A DNA stretch of 64,000 nt. Origin: Gavia stellata. Its lineage: Eukaryota > Chordata > Aves > Gaviiformes > Gaviidae. The stretch spans positions 63,090,551 to 63,154,550 of the forward strand of contig NC_082599.1 of the NCBI RefSeq assembly GCF_030936135.1, in the 5' to 3' direction. The number at the start of each line of letters is the position of its first letter. The stretch's first letter is position 1. The notes under the pieces were generated by a model. That model did no database searches. It was not told the origin of the DNA and saw only the letters and a program-made list of their open reading frames with translations. The position numbers and the translations under genes are program-made. This document shows positions 9,301 to 21,180 of the stretch, piece after piece.

Positions 9301-12300
9301 GCGCGGCGATCCTCTCGGGCGTCGCGGCGATCCTCTGCGGCGAGGGGGCAAGCGGGCGGCGCGGCGATCCTCTCGACGGCGGGGCAAGCGGGCGGCGCGG
9401 CGATCCTCTCGATGGCGGGGCAAGCGGGCGGCGCGGCGATCCTCTCGACGACGGGGCAAGCGGGCGGCGCGGCGATGCTCTCGACGGCGGGGCAAGCGGG
9501 CGGCGCGGCGATCCTCTGCGACGGCGGGGCAAGCGGATGGCGCGGCGATCCTCTGCGGCGGCGGGGCAAGCGGGCAGCGCGGCGAATATCTGCGTCGAGG
9601 GGGCAAGTGGGCGGCGCGGCGATCCTCTCGACGGCGGGGCAAGCGGGCGGCGCGGCGATCCTCTGCGGCGACGGGGCAAGCGGGCGGCGCGGCGATCCTC
9701 TCGACGGCGGGGCAAGCGAACGTCGCTGCGATCCTCTCGATGGCGGGGCAAGCGGGCGGCGCGGCGATCCTCTCGACGGCGGGTCAAGCGGGCGGCGCGG
9801 CGATCCTCTGCGGCGAGGGGGCAAGTGGGCGGCGCGGCGATCCTCTCGGGCGGCGCGGCGATCCTCTCGACGGCGGGGCAAGCGGGCGGCGCGGCGATCC
9901 TCTCGACGGCGGGGCAAGCGGGCGGCGCGGCGATCCTCTCGACGGTGGAGCATGCGAACGTCGCGGCGATCCTCTCGACGGCGGGGCAAGCGAACGGCGC
10001 GGCGATCCTCTCGACGGCGGGGCAAGCGGGCGGCGCGGCGATCCTCTGCGGCGACGGGGCAAGCGGGCGGCGGGGCGATGCGCTCGACGGCGGGGCAAGC
10101 GGGCGGCGCGGCTATCCTTTCGGGCGACGGGGCGATCCTCTGCGGCGAGGAGGCAACCGGACGGCGCGGCGGTTCTCTCCGTCGGCGGGGCAAGCGGGCG
10201 GCGCGGCGATCCTCTCGACGGCGGGGCAAGCGGGCGGCGCGGCGATCCTCTCGAGCGGCGCGGCGATACTCTCGGCGGCGGGGCAAGCGGGCGGCGCGGC
10301 GATGCTCTCGGGCGGCGAGGCGATCCTCTCGACGGCGGTGCAAGCGGGCGGCGCGGCGATCCTCTCGTCGCGGGGGGCAAGAGGGCGGTGCGGAGATCCT
10401 CTGCGGCGACGGGGCAAGCGGGCGGCGCGGCGATCCTCTCGGGCGGCGCGGCGATGCTCTCGACGGCGGGGCAAGCGGGCGGCACGGCGATCCTCTCGAC
10501 GGCGGCCCAAGTGGGCAGCGCGACGATGCTTTCGTCGCGGAGGGCAAGCGGGCGGCGCGGCGATCCTCTCGACGCCGGGGCAAGCGGGCGGCGCGGCGAT
10601 CCTCTCGACGGCGGGGCAAGCAGGCGGCGCGGCGATCCTCTGCGGCGGCGGGGCAAGCGGGCGGCGCGGCGATCATCTGCGGCGAGGGGGCAAGCGGGCG
10701 GCGCGGCGATCCTCTCGGGCGGCGCGGCGATCCTCTGCGGCGACGGGGCAAGCGGGCGGCGCGGCGATACTCTCGGCGGCGGGGCAAGCGGGCGGCGCGG
10801 CGATTCTCTCGACGACGGGGCAAGCGGGCGGCGCGGCGATCCTCTCGACGACGAGGCAAGCGGGCGGCGCGGTGATTCTTTCGACGACGGGGCAAGCGGG
10901 CGGCGCGGCGATCCTCTCGACGATGGGGCAAGCGGGCGGCGCGGCGACCCTCTCGACGATGGGGCAAGTGGGCGGCGCGGCGATCCTCTCGGGCGGCGCG
11001 GCGATCCTCTCGACGGCGGGGCAAGCGGGCGGCGCGGCGATCCTCTGCGGCGACGGGGCAAGCGGGCGGCGCAGCGATCCTCTACGGCGAGGGGGCAAGC
11101 GGGCGGCGCGGCGATCCTCTCGGGCGTCGCGGCGATCCTCTGCGGCGAGGGGGCAAGCGGACGGCGCGGCGATACTCTCGACGGCGGGGCAAGCGGGCGT
11201 TGCGGCGATCCTCTCGAAGACGGAGCAAGCGGGCGGCGCGTCGATGCTCTCGACGGCGGGGCAAGCGGGCGGCGCGGCGATCCTCTCGGGCGGCGCGGCG
11301 ATCCTCAGCGGCGACCGGGCAAGCGGGCGGCGCGGCGATCCTCTCGACGACGAGGCAAGCGGGCGGCGCGGTGATTCTCTCGACGGCGGGGCAAGAGGGC
11401 GGCGCGGCGATCCTCTCGACGATGGGGCAAGCGGGCGGCGCGGCGACCCTCTCGACGATGGGGCAAATGGGCGGCGCGGCGATCCTCTCGACGGCGGGGC
11501 AAGCGGGCGGCGCGGCGATCCTCTTGGGCGGCGAGGCGATCCTCTCGACGGCGGTGCATGCGGGCGGCGCGGCGATCCTCTCGGGCGTTGCGGCGATCCT
11601 CTCGACGGCGGGGCAAGCGGGCGGCGCGGCGATCCTCTCGGGCGGCGCGGCGATGCTCTCGACGGCGGGGCAAGCGGCCCTCGCGGCTATCCTCTCCGGA
11701 GGCGCGGCGATCCTCTCGACGGCGGGGAAAGTGGGCAGCGCGGCGATGCTCTCGTCGCGAGGGGCAAGCGGGCAGCGCGGCGATCCTCTCGGGCAGCGCG
11801 GCGATCCTCTCGACGGCGGGGCAAGCGGGCGGCGCGGCTATCCTTTCGGGCGACGGGGCGATCCTCTGCGGCGAGGAGGCAACCGGACGGCGCGGCGGTT
11901 CTCTCCGTCGGCGGGGCAAGCGGGCGGCGCGGCGACCCTCTCGACGACGGGGCAAGCGGGCGGCGCGGTGATGCTCTCGACGGCGGGGCAAGCGGGCGGC
12001 GCGGCGATCCTCTCGAGCGGCGCGGCGATCCTCTCGACGACGGGGCAAGCGGGCGGCGCGGCGATGCTCTCGACGGCGGGGCAAGCGGGCGGCGCGGCGA
12101 TCCTCTCGGGCGGCGAGGCGATCCTCTCGACGGCGGGGCAAGCGGGCGGCGCGGCGATCCTCTCGACGGCGGTGCAAGCGGGCGGCGCGGCGATCCTCTC
12201 GTCGCGGGGGGCAAGCGGGCGGTGCGGAGATCCTCTGCGGCGGCGGAGCAAGCGAACGTCGCGGCGATCCTCTCGACGGCGGGGCAAGCGGGCGGCGCGG

Positions 12301-15300
12301 CGATCCTCTTGTGCGGCGCGGCGATGCTCTCGACGGCGGGGCAAGCGGGCGGCACGGCGATCCTCTCGACGGCGGCGCAAGTGGGCAGCGCGACGATGCT
12401 CTCGTCGCGGAGGGCAAGCGGGCGGCGCGGCGATGCTCTCCACGGCGACGGGGCAAGCGGGCGGCGCGGCGATCCTCTCGACGGCGGGGCAAGCGGGCGC
12501 CGCGGCGATCCTCTCGGGCGGCGGGGCAAGCGGGCGGCGCGGCGATCATCTGCGGCGAGGGGGCGAGCGGGCGGCGCGGCGATCCTCTCGGGCGGCGCGG
12601 CGATCCTCTGCGGCGGCGGGGCAAGCGGGCGGCGCGGCGATTCTCTCGACGACAGGGCAAGCGGGCGGCGCGGCGATCCTCTCGACGGCGGGGCAAGCGG
12701 GCGGCGCGGTGATTCTTTCGACGACGGGGCAAGTGGGCGGCGCGGCGATCCTCTCGGGCGGCGCGGCGATCCTCTCGACGGCGGGGCAAGCGGGCGGCGC
12801 GGCGATCCTCTCGGGCGGTGCGGCGATCCTCTGCGGCGGCGGGGCAAGCGGGCGGCGCGGCGATCCTCTCGACGACGGGGCAAGCGGGCGGCGCGGCGAT
12901 CCTCTCGACGATGGGGCAAATGGGCGGCGCGGCGATCCTCTCGGGCGGTGCGGCGATCCTCTGCGGCGGCGGGGCAAGCGGGCGGCGCGGCGATCCTCTC
13001 GACGACGGGGCAAGCGGGCGGCGCGGCGACCCTCTCGACGATGGGGCAAATGGGCGGCGCGGCGATCCTCTCGGGCGGTGCGGCGATCCTCTGCGGCGGC
13101 GGGGCAAGCGGGCGGCGCGGCGATCCTCTCGACGGCGGGGCAAGCGGGCGGCGCGGCGATCCTCTGCGGCGAGGGGGCAAGCGGGCGGCGCGGCGATCCT
13201 CTCGGGCGTCGCAGCGATCCTCTGCGGCGAGGGGGCAGGCGGGCGGCGCGGCGATCCTCTCGACGGCGGGGCAAGCGGGCGTTGCGGCGATCCTCTCGAC
13301 GGCGGGGCAAGCGGGCGGCGCGGCGATCCTCTCGACGGCGGGGCAAACGGGCGGCGCGGCGATCCTCTCGGGCGGCGCGGCGATCCTCTCGACGGCGGGG
13401 CAAGCGGGCGGCGCGGCGATCCTCTCGACGGCGGGGCAAACGAACGTCGCGGCGATCCCCTCGACGGCGGGGCAAGAGGGCGGCGCCGCGATTCTCTCGA
13501 CGACGGAGCAAGCGGGCGGCGCGGCGATCCTCTCGACGGCGGGGCAAGCGGGCGGCGCGGCGATCCTCTGCGGCGACGTGGCAAACGGGCGGCGCGGCGA
13601 TCCTCTCGGGCGTCGCGGCGGTCCTCTGCGGCGAGGGGGCAAGCGGACGGCGCGGCGATCCTCTCGGGCGGCGCGGCGATCCTCTCGACGGCGGGGCAAG
13701 CGAACGTCGCGGCGATCCTCTCGACGGCGGGGCAAGCGGGCGTTGCGGCGATCCTCTCGACGACGGGGCAAGCGGGCGGCGCGGCGATCCTCTCGGCCAG
13801 CGCGGCGATCCTCTCGACGGCGGGGCAAGCGGGCGGCGCGGCGATCCTATGCGGCGACGGGGCAAGAGGGCGGCGGGGCGATGCGCTCGACGGCGGGGCA
13901 AGCGGGCGGCGCGGCTATCCTTTCGGGCGACGGGGCGATCCTCTGCGGCGAGGAGGCAACCGGACGGCGCGGCGGTTCTCTCCGTCGGCGGGGCAAGCGG
14001 GCGGCGCGGCGATCCTGTCGACGACGGGGCAAGCGGGCGGCGCGATGATGCTCTCGACGGCGGGGCAAGCGGGCGGCGCGGCGATCCTCTCGAGCGGCGC
14101 GGCGATCCTCTCGACGACGGGGCAAGCGGGCGGCGCGGCGATGCTCTCGACGGCGGGGCAAGCGGGCGGCGCGGCGATCCTCTCGGGCGGCGAGGCGATC
14201 CTCTCGACGGCGGTGCAAGCGGGCGGCGCGGCGATCCTCTCGACGGCGGGGCAAGCGGGCGGCGCGGCGATCCTCTGCGGCGGCGGGGCAAGCGGGCGGC
14301 GCGGCGATCCTCTGCGGCGGCGGGGCAAGCGGGCGGCGCGGCGATCCTCTCGACGGCGGGGCAAGCGGGCGGCGCGGCGATCCTCTCGGGCGGCGCGGCG
14401 ATACTCTGTGGCGAGGGGGCAAGCGGGCGGCGCGGCGATCCTCTCGACGACGGGGCAAGCGGGCGGCGCGGCGATTCTCTCGACGGCGGGGCAAGCGGGC
14501 GGCGCGGCGATCCTCTCGACGGCGGGGCAAGTGGGCGGCACGGCGATCCTCTCGACGGCGGCGCAAGTGGGCAGCACGGCGATCCTCTGCGGCGGCGCGG
14601 CGATCGTCTGCGGCGACGTGGCAAACGGGCGGCGCGGCGATCCTCTCGGGCGGCGCGGCGATCCTCTGCGGCGACGTGGCAAACGGGCGGCGCGGCGATC
14701 CTCTCGACGGCGGGGCAAGCGGGCGGCGCGGCGATCCTCTCGACGATGGGGCAAGCGGGCGGCGCGGCGACCCTCTCGACGATGGGGCAAATGGGCGGCG
14801 CGGCGATCCTCTCGGGCGGTGCGGCGATCCTCTGCGGCGGCGGGGCAAGCGGGCGGCGCGGCGATCCTCTCGTCGGCGGGGCAAGCGGGCGGCGCGGCGA
14901 TCCTCTGCGGCGAGGGGGCAAGCGGGCGGCGCGGCGATCCTCTACGGCGAGGGGGCAAGCGGGCGGCGCGGCGATCCTCTCGGGCGTCGCAGCGATCCTC
15001 TGCGGCGAGGGGCAGGCGGGCGGCGCGGCGATCCTCTCGACGGGCGGGGCAAGCGGGCGTTGCGGCGATCCTCTCGACGGCGGGGCAAGCGGGCGGCGCG
15101 GCGATCCTCTCGACGGCGGGGCAAGCGGGCGGCGCGGCGATCCTCTCGACGGCGGGGCAAGCGGGCGGCGCGGCGATCCTCTCGACGGCGGGGCAAACGA
15201 ACGTCGCGGCGATCCCCTCGACGGCGGGGCAAGAGGGCGGCGCCGCGATTCTCTCGACGACGGAGCAAGCGGGCGGCGCGGCGATCCTCTCGACGGCGGG

Positions 15301-18300
15301 GCAAGCGGGCGGCGCGGCGATCCTCTGCGGCGACGTGGCAAACGGGCGGCGCGGCGATCCTCTCGGGGCGTCGCGGCGATCCTCTGCGGCGAGGGGGCAA
15401 CCGGACGGCGCGGCCGGTTCTCTCCGTCGGCGGGGCAAGCGGGCGGCGCGGCGATCCTCTCGACGACGGGGCAAGCGGGCGGCGCGATGATGCTCTCGAC
15501 GGCGGGGCAAGCGGGCGGCATGGCGATCCTCTCGGGCAGCGCGGCGATCCTCCCGACGGCGGGGCAAGCGGGCGGCGAGGCGATCCTATGCGGCGACGGG
15601 GCAAGCGGGCGGCGGGGCGATGCGCTAGACGGCGGGGCAAGCGGGCGGCGCGGCTATCATTTCGGGCGACGGGGCGATCCTCTGCGGCGAGGAGGCAACC
15701 GGACGGCGCGGCGGTTCTCTCCGTCGGCGGGGCAAGCGGGCGGCGCGGCGATCCTCTCGACGACGGGGCAAGCGGGCGGCGCGGTGATGCTCTCGACGGC
15801 GGGGCAAGCGGGCGGCGCGGCGATGCTCTCGTCGCGGGGGGCAAGCGGGCGGCGCGACGATCCTCTCGGGCGACGTGGCAAGCGGGCGGCGCGGCGATCC
15901 TCTCGACGGCGGGGCAAGCGGGCGGCGCGGCGATACTCTCGGGCGGCGCGGCGATCCTCTGCGGCGAGGGGGCAAGCGGCCGGCGCTGCGATCCTCTGGA
16001 CGGCGGGGCAAGCGAACGTCGCGGCGATCCTCTCGACGGCGGGGCAAGCGGGCGGCGCCCCGACCCCCTCGACGAAGGGGCAAGCGGGCGGCGCGGCGAT
16101 CCTCTGCGGCGAGGGGGCAAGATGGCGGCGCGGCGATGCTCTCGACGGCGGGGCAAGCGGGCGTCGCGGCGATCCTCTGCGGCGACGGGGCAAGCGGGCG
16201 GCGCGGCGATCCTCTCGACGGCGGGGCAAGCGAACGGCGCGGCGATCCTCTCGACGGCGGGCAAGCGGGCGGAGGGGCGATGCGCTCGACGGCGGGGCAA
16301 GCGGGCGGCGCGGCTATCCTTTCGGGCGGCGGGGCGATCCTCTGCGGCGAGGAGGCAACCGGACGGCGCGGCGATTCTCTCCGTCGGCGGGGCAAGCCCG
16401 GCAGCGCGGCGACCCTCTCGACGGCGGGGCAAGCGGGCGGCGCGGCGATCCTCTGCGGCGGCGGGGCAAGCAGGCGGCGCGGCGATCCTCTGCGGCGAGG
16501 GGGCAAGCGGGCGGCGCGGCGATCCTCTCGACGGCGGGGCAAGCGAACGTCGCGGCGATCCTCTCGACGGCGGGGCAAGCGGGCGGCGCGGCGATCCTCT
16601 CGTCGCGGGTGTAAGCGGGCGGCGCGGCGATCCTCTGCGGCGGCGGGGCAAGCGGGCGGGGCGGCGATCCTCTCGACGGCGGGGCAAGCGGGCGGCGCGG
16701 CTATCCTCTCGACGGCGGGGCAAGCGGGCGGCGTGGCGATGCTCTCCACGGCGGGGCAAGCGGGCGGCGCGGCGATCCTCTCGTCGCGGGGGGGCGAGCG
16801 GGCGGCGCGGAGATCCTCTGCGGCGACGGGGCAAGCGGGCGGCGCGGCGATCCTCTCGGGCGGCGCGGCGATCCTCTCGACGGCGGGGCAAGCGGGCGGC
16901 GCGGCGATCCTCTCGACGCCGGGGCAAGCGGGCGGCGCGGCGATGCGCTCGACGGCGGGGCAAGCGGGCGGCGCGGCGATTCTCTCGACGACGGGGCAAG
17001 CGGGCGGTGCGGCGATCCTCTCGACGACGAGCAAAGCGGGCGGCGCGGTGATTCTCTCGACGAAGGGGCAAGCGGGCGGCGCGGCGATCCTCTCGACGAT
17101 GGGGCAAGTGGGCGGCGCGGCGATCCTCTCGGGTGGCGCGGCGATCCTCTGAGGCGACGTGGCAAGCGGGCGGCGCGGCGATCCTCTCGGGCAGCGCGGC
17201 GATCCTCTCGACGGCGGGGCAAGCGGGCGGCGCGGCGATCCTCTGCGGCGACGGGGCAAGCGGGCGGCGGGGCGATGCGCTCGACGGCGGGGCAAGCGGG
17301 CGGCGCGGCTATCCTTTCGGGCGACGGGGCGATCCTCTGCGGCGAGGAGGCAACCGGACGGCGCGGCGTTTCTCTCCGTCGGCGGGGCAAGCGGGCGGCG
17401 CGGCGATCCTCTCGACGACGGAGCAAGCGGGCGGCGCGGTGATGCGATCCTCTTCGGCGGCGGGGCAAGCGGGCGGCGCGGCGATCCTGTCGAGCGGCGC
17501 GGCGATCCTCTCGACGACGGGGCAAGCGGGCGGCGCGGCGATTCTCTCGACGGCGGGGCAAGCGAACGTCGCGGCGATCCTCTCGGCGACGGGGCAAGCG
17601 GGCGGCGCGGCGATCCTCTCGGGCGGCGCGGCGATGCTCTCGACGGCGGCGCAAGTGGGCAGCGCGACGATGCTCTCGTCGCGGAGGGCAAGCGGGCGGC
17701 GCGGCGATCCTCTCGACGCCGGGACAAGCGGGCGGCGCGGCGATCCTCTCGACGGCGGGGCAAGCGGGCGGCGCGGCGATCCTCTGCGGCGGCGGGGCAA
17801 GCGGGCGGCGGGGCGATGCGTCGACGGCGGGGCAAGCGGGCGGCGCGGCGATCATCTGCGGCGAGGGGGTAAGCGGGCGGCGCGGCGATCCTCTCGGCGG
17901 CGGGGCAAGCGGGCGGCGCGGCGATTCTCTCGACGACGGGGCAAGTGGGCGGCGCGGCGATCCTCTCGACGACGAGGCAAGCGGGCGGCGCGGTGATTCT
18001 CTCGACGACGGGGCAAGCGGGCGTCGCGGCGATCCTCTCGACGATGGGGCAAGCGGGCGGCGCGGCGATCCTCTCGACGGCGGGGCAAGTGGGCGGCGCG
18101 GCGATCCTCTCGGGCGGCGCGGCGATCCTCTCGACGGCGGGGCAAGCGGGCGGCGCTGCGATCCTCTCGGGCGGTGCGGCGATCCTCTTCGGCGGCGGGG
18201 CAAGCGGGCGGCGCGGCGATACTCTCGGCGGCGGGGCAAGCGGGCGGCGCGGTGATTCTCTCGACGACGGGGCAAGCGGGCGGCGTGGCGATCCTCTCGA

Positions 18301-19492
18301 CGATGGGGCAAGCGGGCGGCGCGGCGATCCTCTCGACGATGGGGCAAGTGGGCGGCGCGGCGATCCTCTCGGGCGGCGCGGCGATGCTCTCGACGGCGGG
18401 GCAAGCGGGCGGCGCGGCGATCCTCTCGGGCGTTGCGGCGATCCTCTGCGGCGGCGGGGCAAGCGGGCGGCGCGGCGATCCTCTCGACGGCGGGGCAAGC
18501 GGGCGGCGCGGCGATCCTCTCGGGCGTCGCGGCGATCCTCTGCGGCGAGGGGGCAAGCGGGCGGCGCGGCGATCCTCTCGTCGCGGAGGGCAAGCGGGCG
18601 TCGCGGCGATCCTCTGCGGCGAGGGGGCAAGCGAACGTCGCGGCGATCCTCTCGACGGCGGGGCAAGCGGGCGTTGCGGCGATCCTCTCGAAGACGGGGC
18701 AAGCGGGCGGCGCGGCGATCCTCTCGACGGCCGGGGCAAGCGGGCGGCGCGGCGATCCTCTGCGGCGAGGGGGCAAGCGGGCGGCGCGGCGATCCTCTCG
18801 GGCAGCGCGGCGATCCTCTCGACGGCGGGGCAAGCGGGCGGCGCGGCGATTCTCTCGACGGCGGGGCAAGCGGGCGGCGCGGCGATCCTCTCGACGGCGG
18901 GGCAAGCGGGCGGCGCGGCGATCCTCTCGGGCAGCGCGGCGATCCTCTCGACGGCGGGGCAAGCGGGCGGCGCGGCGATTCTCTCGACGGCGGGGCAAGC
19001 GGGCGGCGCGGCGATTCTCTCGACGACGGGGCAAGCGGGCGGCGCGGCGATCCTCTCGACGGCGGAGCATGCGAACGGCGCGGCGATCCTCTCGACGGCG
19101 GGGCAAGCGAACGGCGCGGCGATCCTCTCGACGGCGGGGCAAGCGGGCGGCGCGGCGATCCTCTGCGGCGACGGGGCAAGCGGGCGGCGGGGCGATGCGC
19201 TCGACGGCGGGGCAAGCGGGCGGCGCGGCTATCCTTTCGGGCGACGGGGCGATCCTCTGCGGCGAGGAGGCAACCGGACGGCGCGGCGGTTCTCTCCGTC
19301 GGCGGGGCAAGCGGGCGGCGCGGCGATCCTCTCGACGACGGGGCAAGCGGGCGGCGCGGTGATGCTCTCGACGGCGGGGCAAGCGGGCGGCGCGGCGATC
19401 CTCTCGGGTGGCGCGGCCACCCTCTCGACGGCGGGGCAAGCGGGCGGCGCGGCGATCGTCTGCGGCGAGGGGGCAAGCGGGCCCGCGGCGAT
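6331..19492. repeat. 13.2-kb array of a 36-bp, roughly 80% GC tandem repeat
   Basis: The unit carries GCGATCCTCTCGACGG and GGGGCAAGCGGGCGGC, is 36 bp long, contains eight CpGs and about 29 G/C bases, and has one GATC. Shorter 21-bp derivatives (GCGATCCTCTCGGGCGGC type) are interspersed, and both lengths are multiples of three. Common variants are TGCGGCGA for TCGACGGC, GAACGTCG for GGGCGGCG, and GATGCTCT or GATTCTCT for GATCCTCT. A marker variant (CTATCCTTTCGGGCGACGG, then CAACCGGACGG and GTTCTCTCCGTCGG) recurs at about 8011, 8345, 10112, 11838, 13915, 15655, 16315, 17309 and 19229, so there is higher-order structure. The unit has no stop codon in any of the six frames, which explains the very long open frames. 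I do not regard these as genes. Confidence 0.97.
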
Positions 19493-20480
19493 CGTGTGGT
19501 GTGGGGTGTACGTGCCATATGTTGTACTATTCCGGTAAACAGCAAAAAGGGCTCCAAGAAACCAAAGTTGTCAAGCACTCTAAAAAAGCCCCAGCGTGGA
19601 GAGCTCCAAAAAACTGCCTGGTTGCAGAGCTCCAAAAAGTAAACCAAACGGTGCAGCTGTCCCCTCTATAAGCCAAATGGCCAACGGCTCCTAGAAAACC
19701 ACATTGTGGAGCTCTCGTCCAGGGCGGAGCGGTGAAGCACTCCAAAAGTCCTGGCTGTTGTAATATTGCAGTAAAGAGCAAAACTGTAGAGGGCTCCCAA
19801 AATATAAAACAGTGACGCGCTCCAAAGAAGCCTCAGGGTGCAGAACTCCAAAAAAGTGCCGGGTTGGAGCGCTCCCAAAAAGCCCCACGGTGCAGAGCTC
19901 CAAACAGCACAACGATGGAGGACTCTGAAAAAGCCCGGGATGGAGTACTCCGAAAAAGCACCAGGGTTAAGCGCTCCAAAATATCCAACCGATGAAGCAA
20001 ACCGGAAAAGCCCCACATAGAGGGCTCCCAAAAAAAGCCAAACGGTGAAGCACTCCTCTGGGGTGGCATGGTGATGCACTCCAGAAACCCCAGGTGGTGT
20101 AGCATTCCAGAAAACAGTGAAACCATAAAGGGCTTCCAAAAAACAAAATGGTAAAGCATTCCAAAAAAGCCCCGGGGTGCAGAGCTCCAAAAAACCCAAG
20201 TGATGGAGCACTCCTAAAAAGCACCGGGGTGAAGCGCTCCCAAGAAGGCCTGGCCTGGACAGCTCCCAAAAAGCCCCAGATAGAGCGCTCCAAGAAATCC
20301 CCTGTGTGGAGAGCTCCCAAAAAACCAAACGGTGCAGGACCGTGAGGAAAACCAAACGATGAAGCGCTCCTCCAGAGCCATATGGTGATGTGCTCCTCAC
20401 ATGCTTCAAAAGTAGTGTGGGCAATCCCAGACTGTGTGCAATCCTAGAAAACAGCAGTGGAACAGGTGTCTTTGTTCCCA
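19493..20480. repeat. A-tract minisatellite, right flank
   Basis: The GC array ends inside the same longer block seen on the left: a GGGG stretch, then a TTGTACTATTCC segment and AAACAGCAAAAAGGGCTCC. The 24-28-bp A-tract units then resume. Further longer blocks start near 19711, 20046 and 20370, spaced about 335 and 324 bp. Orientation and order match the left flank, so the two flanks are one interrupted array. Units decay after about 20345. Confidence 0.85.
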
Positions 20481-21180
20481 TTTGGAAATTCCTAGCCAAC
20501 AACTGTACCATGTTCCTGCCAATCTCCTAGGAGACAGTCATTCCTAGCAACTCCTGGGAAACTCCTTGAATGCATCCCAGTTCTTCATCTCCTAGGGCTT
20601 CCTGGGAAATTCCTCATTTCTCCCTCGTTTTGCTGTGCTAAAGAGCCACACTGCACATTCCCACAACAGAAGGACTGCCTGCGCCGCACCGGGCTACACC
20701 TGATGGGGACACAAATGACGCACCTCTTCCCAGAACCCTCCTGTTGATGGCACAGGGATTAGTCAACTCTGCGGCCCACCGCTCTTAATGCTTCCTAGAG
20801 AGCTTTCACCCTTCACAGGTGGCACCTCCGCAGGGGCACAACCCACTTCTCTGCCCTTGAAGAAACCTGCAACTCACAGAAGGCCCTTTCTGGCCGAGAT
20901 ACAAGGTGGCCCCCAAAACATTCCCCTCGGCCCCTTCAAATGACCACCTGGAGAGCTCCCGGTTCACCTGGGAGCCACCTTTCTGCTCCTCTGGTCACTC
21001 TCACCTCACCCTCGCTGTTCACCTGCTACCCAAGAGATACACAAGCAGCACAAAGTCCACGTCTGTGGCGACGCAGAGGCTCAGCCCAGTTCCCCGGTCT
21101 GCAGCTAGAAGACATTCAGACAGCAGAGACGCGGCGGATGGACAAAAGGGTTTGGACTATGTCCCTGCTTTCCCTCTATA
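20481..21180. other. Unassigned sequence right of the satellite
   Basis: The first part has short CCTGGGAAA / CTCCTAGG-like reiterations (20520-20620). The rest looks like single-copy non-coding DNA. No gene, LTR or LINE was recognised. Confidence 0.4.

Noticed and set aside
6331-19492. 36-bp direct repeats resembling a CRISPR repeat length
   Set aside because: Units are head-to-tail without unique spacers, there are no cas genes, and the setting is vertebrate.
6223-19642. Dozens of very long open frames (up to 1,804 codons) on both strands
   Set aside because: They are six-frame by-products of a stop-free 36/21-bp tandem repeat. No start context, splice pattern or frame conservation supports coding.
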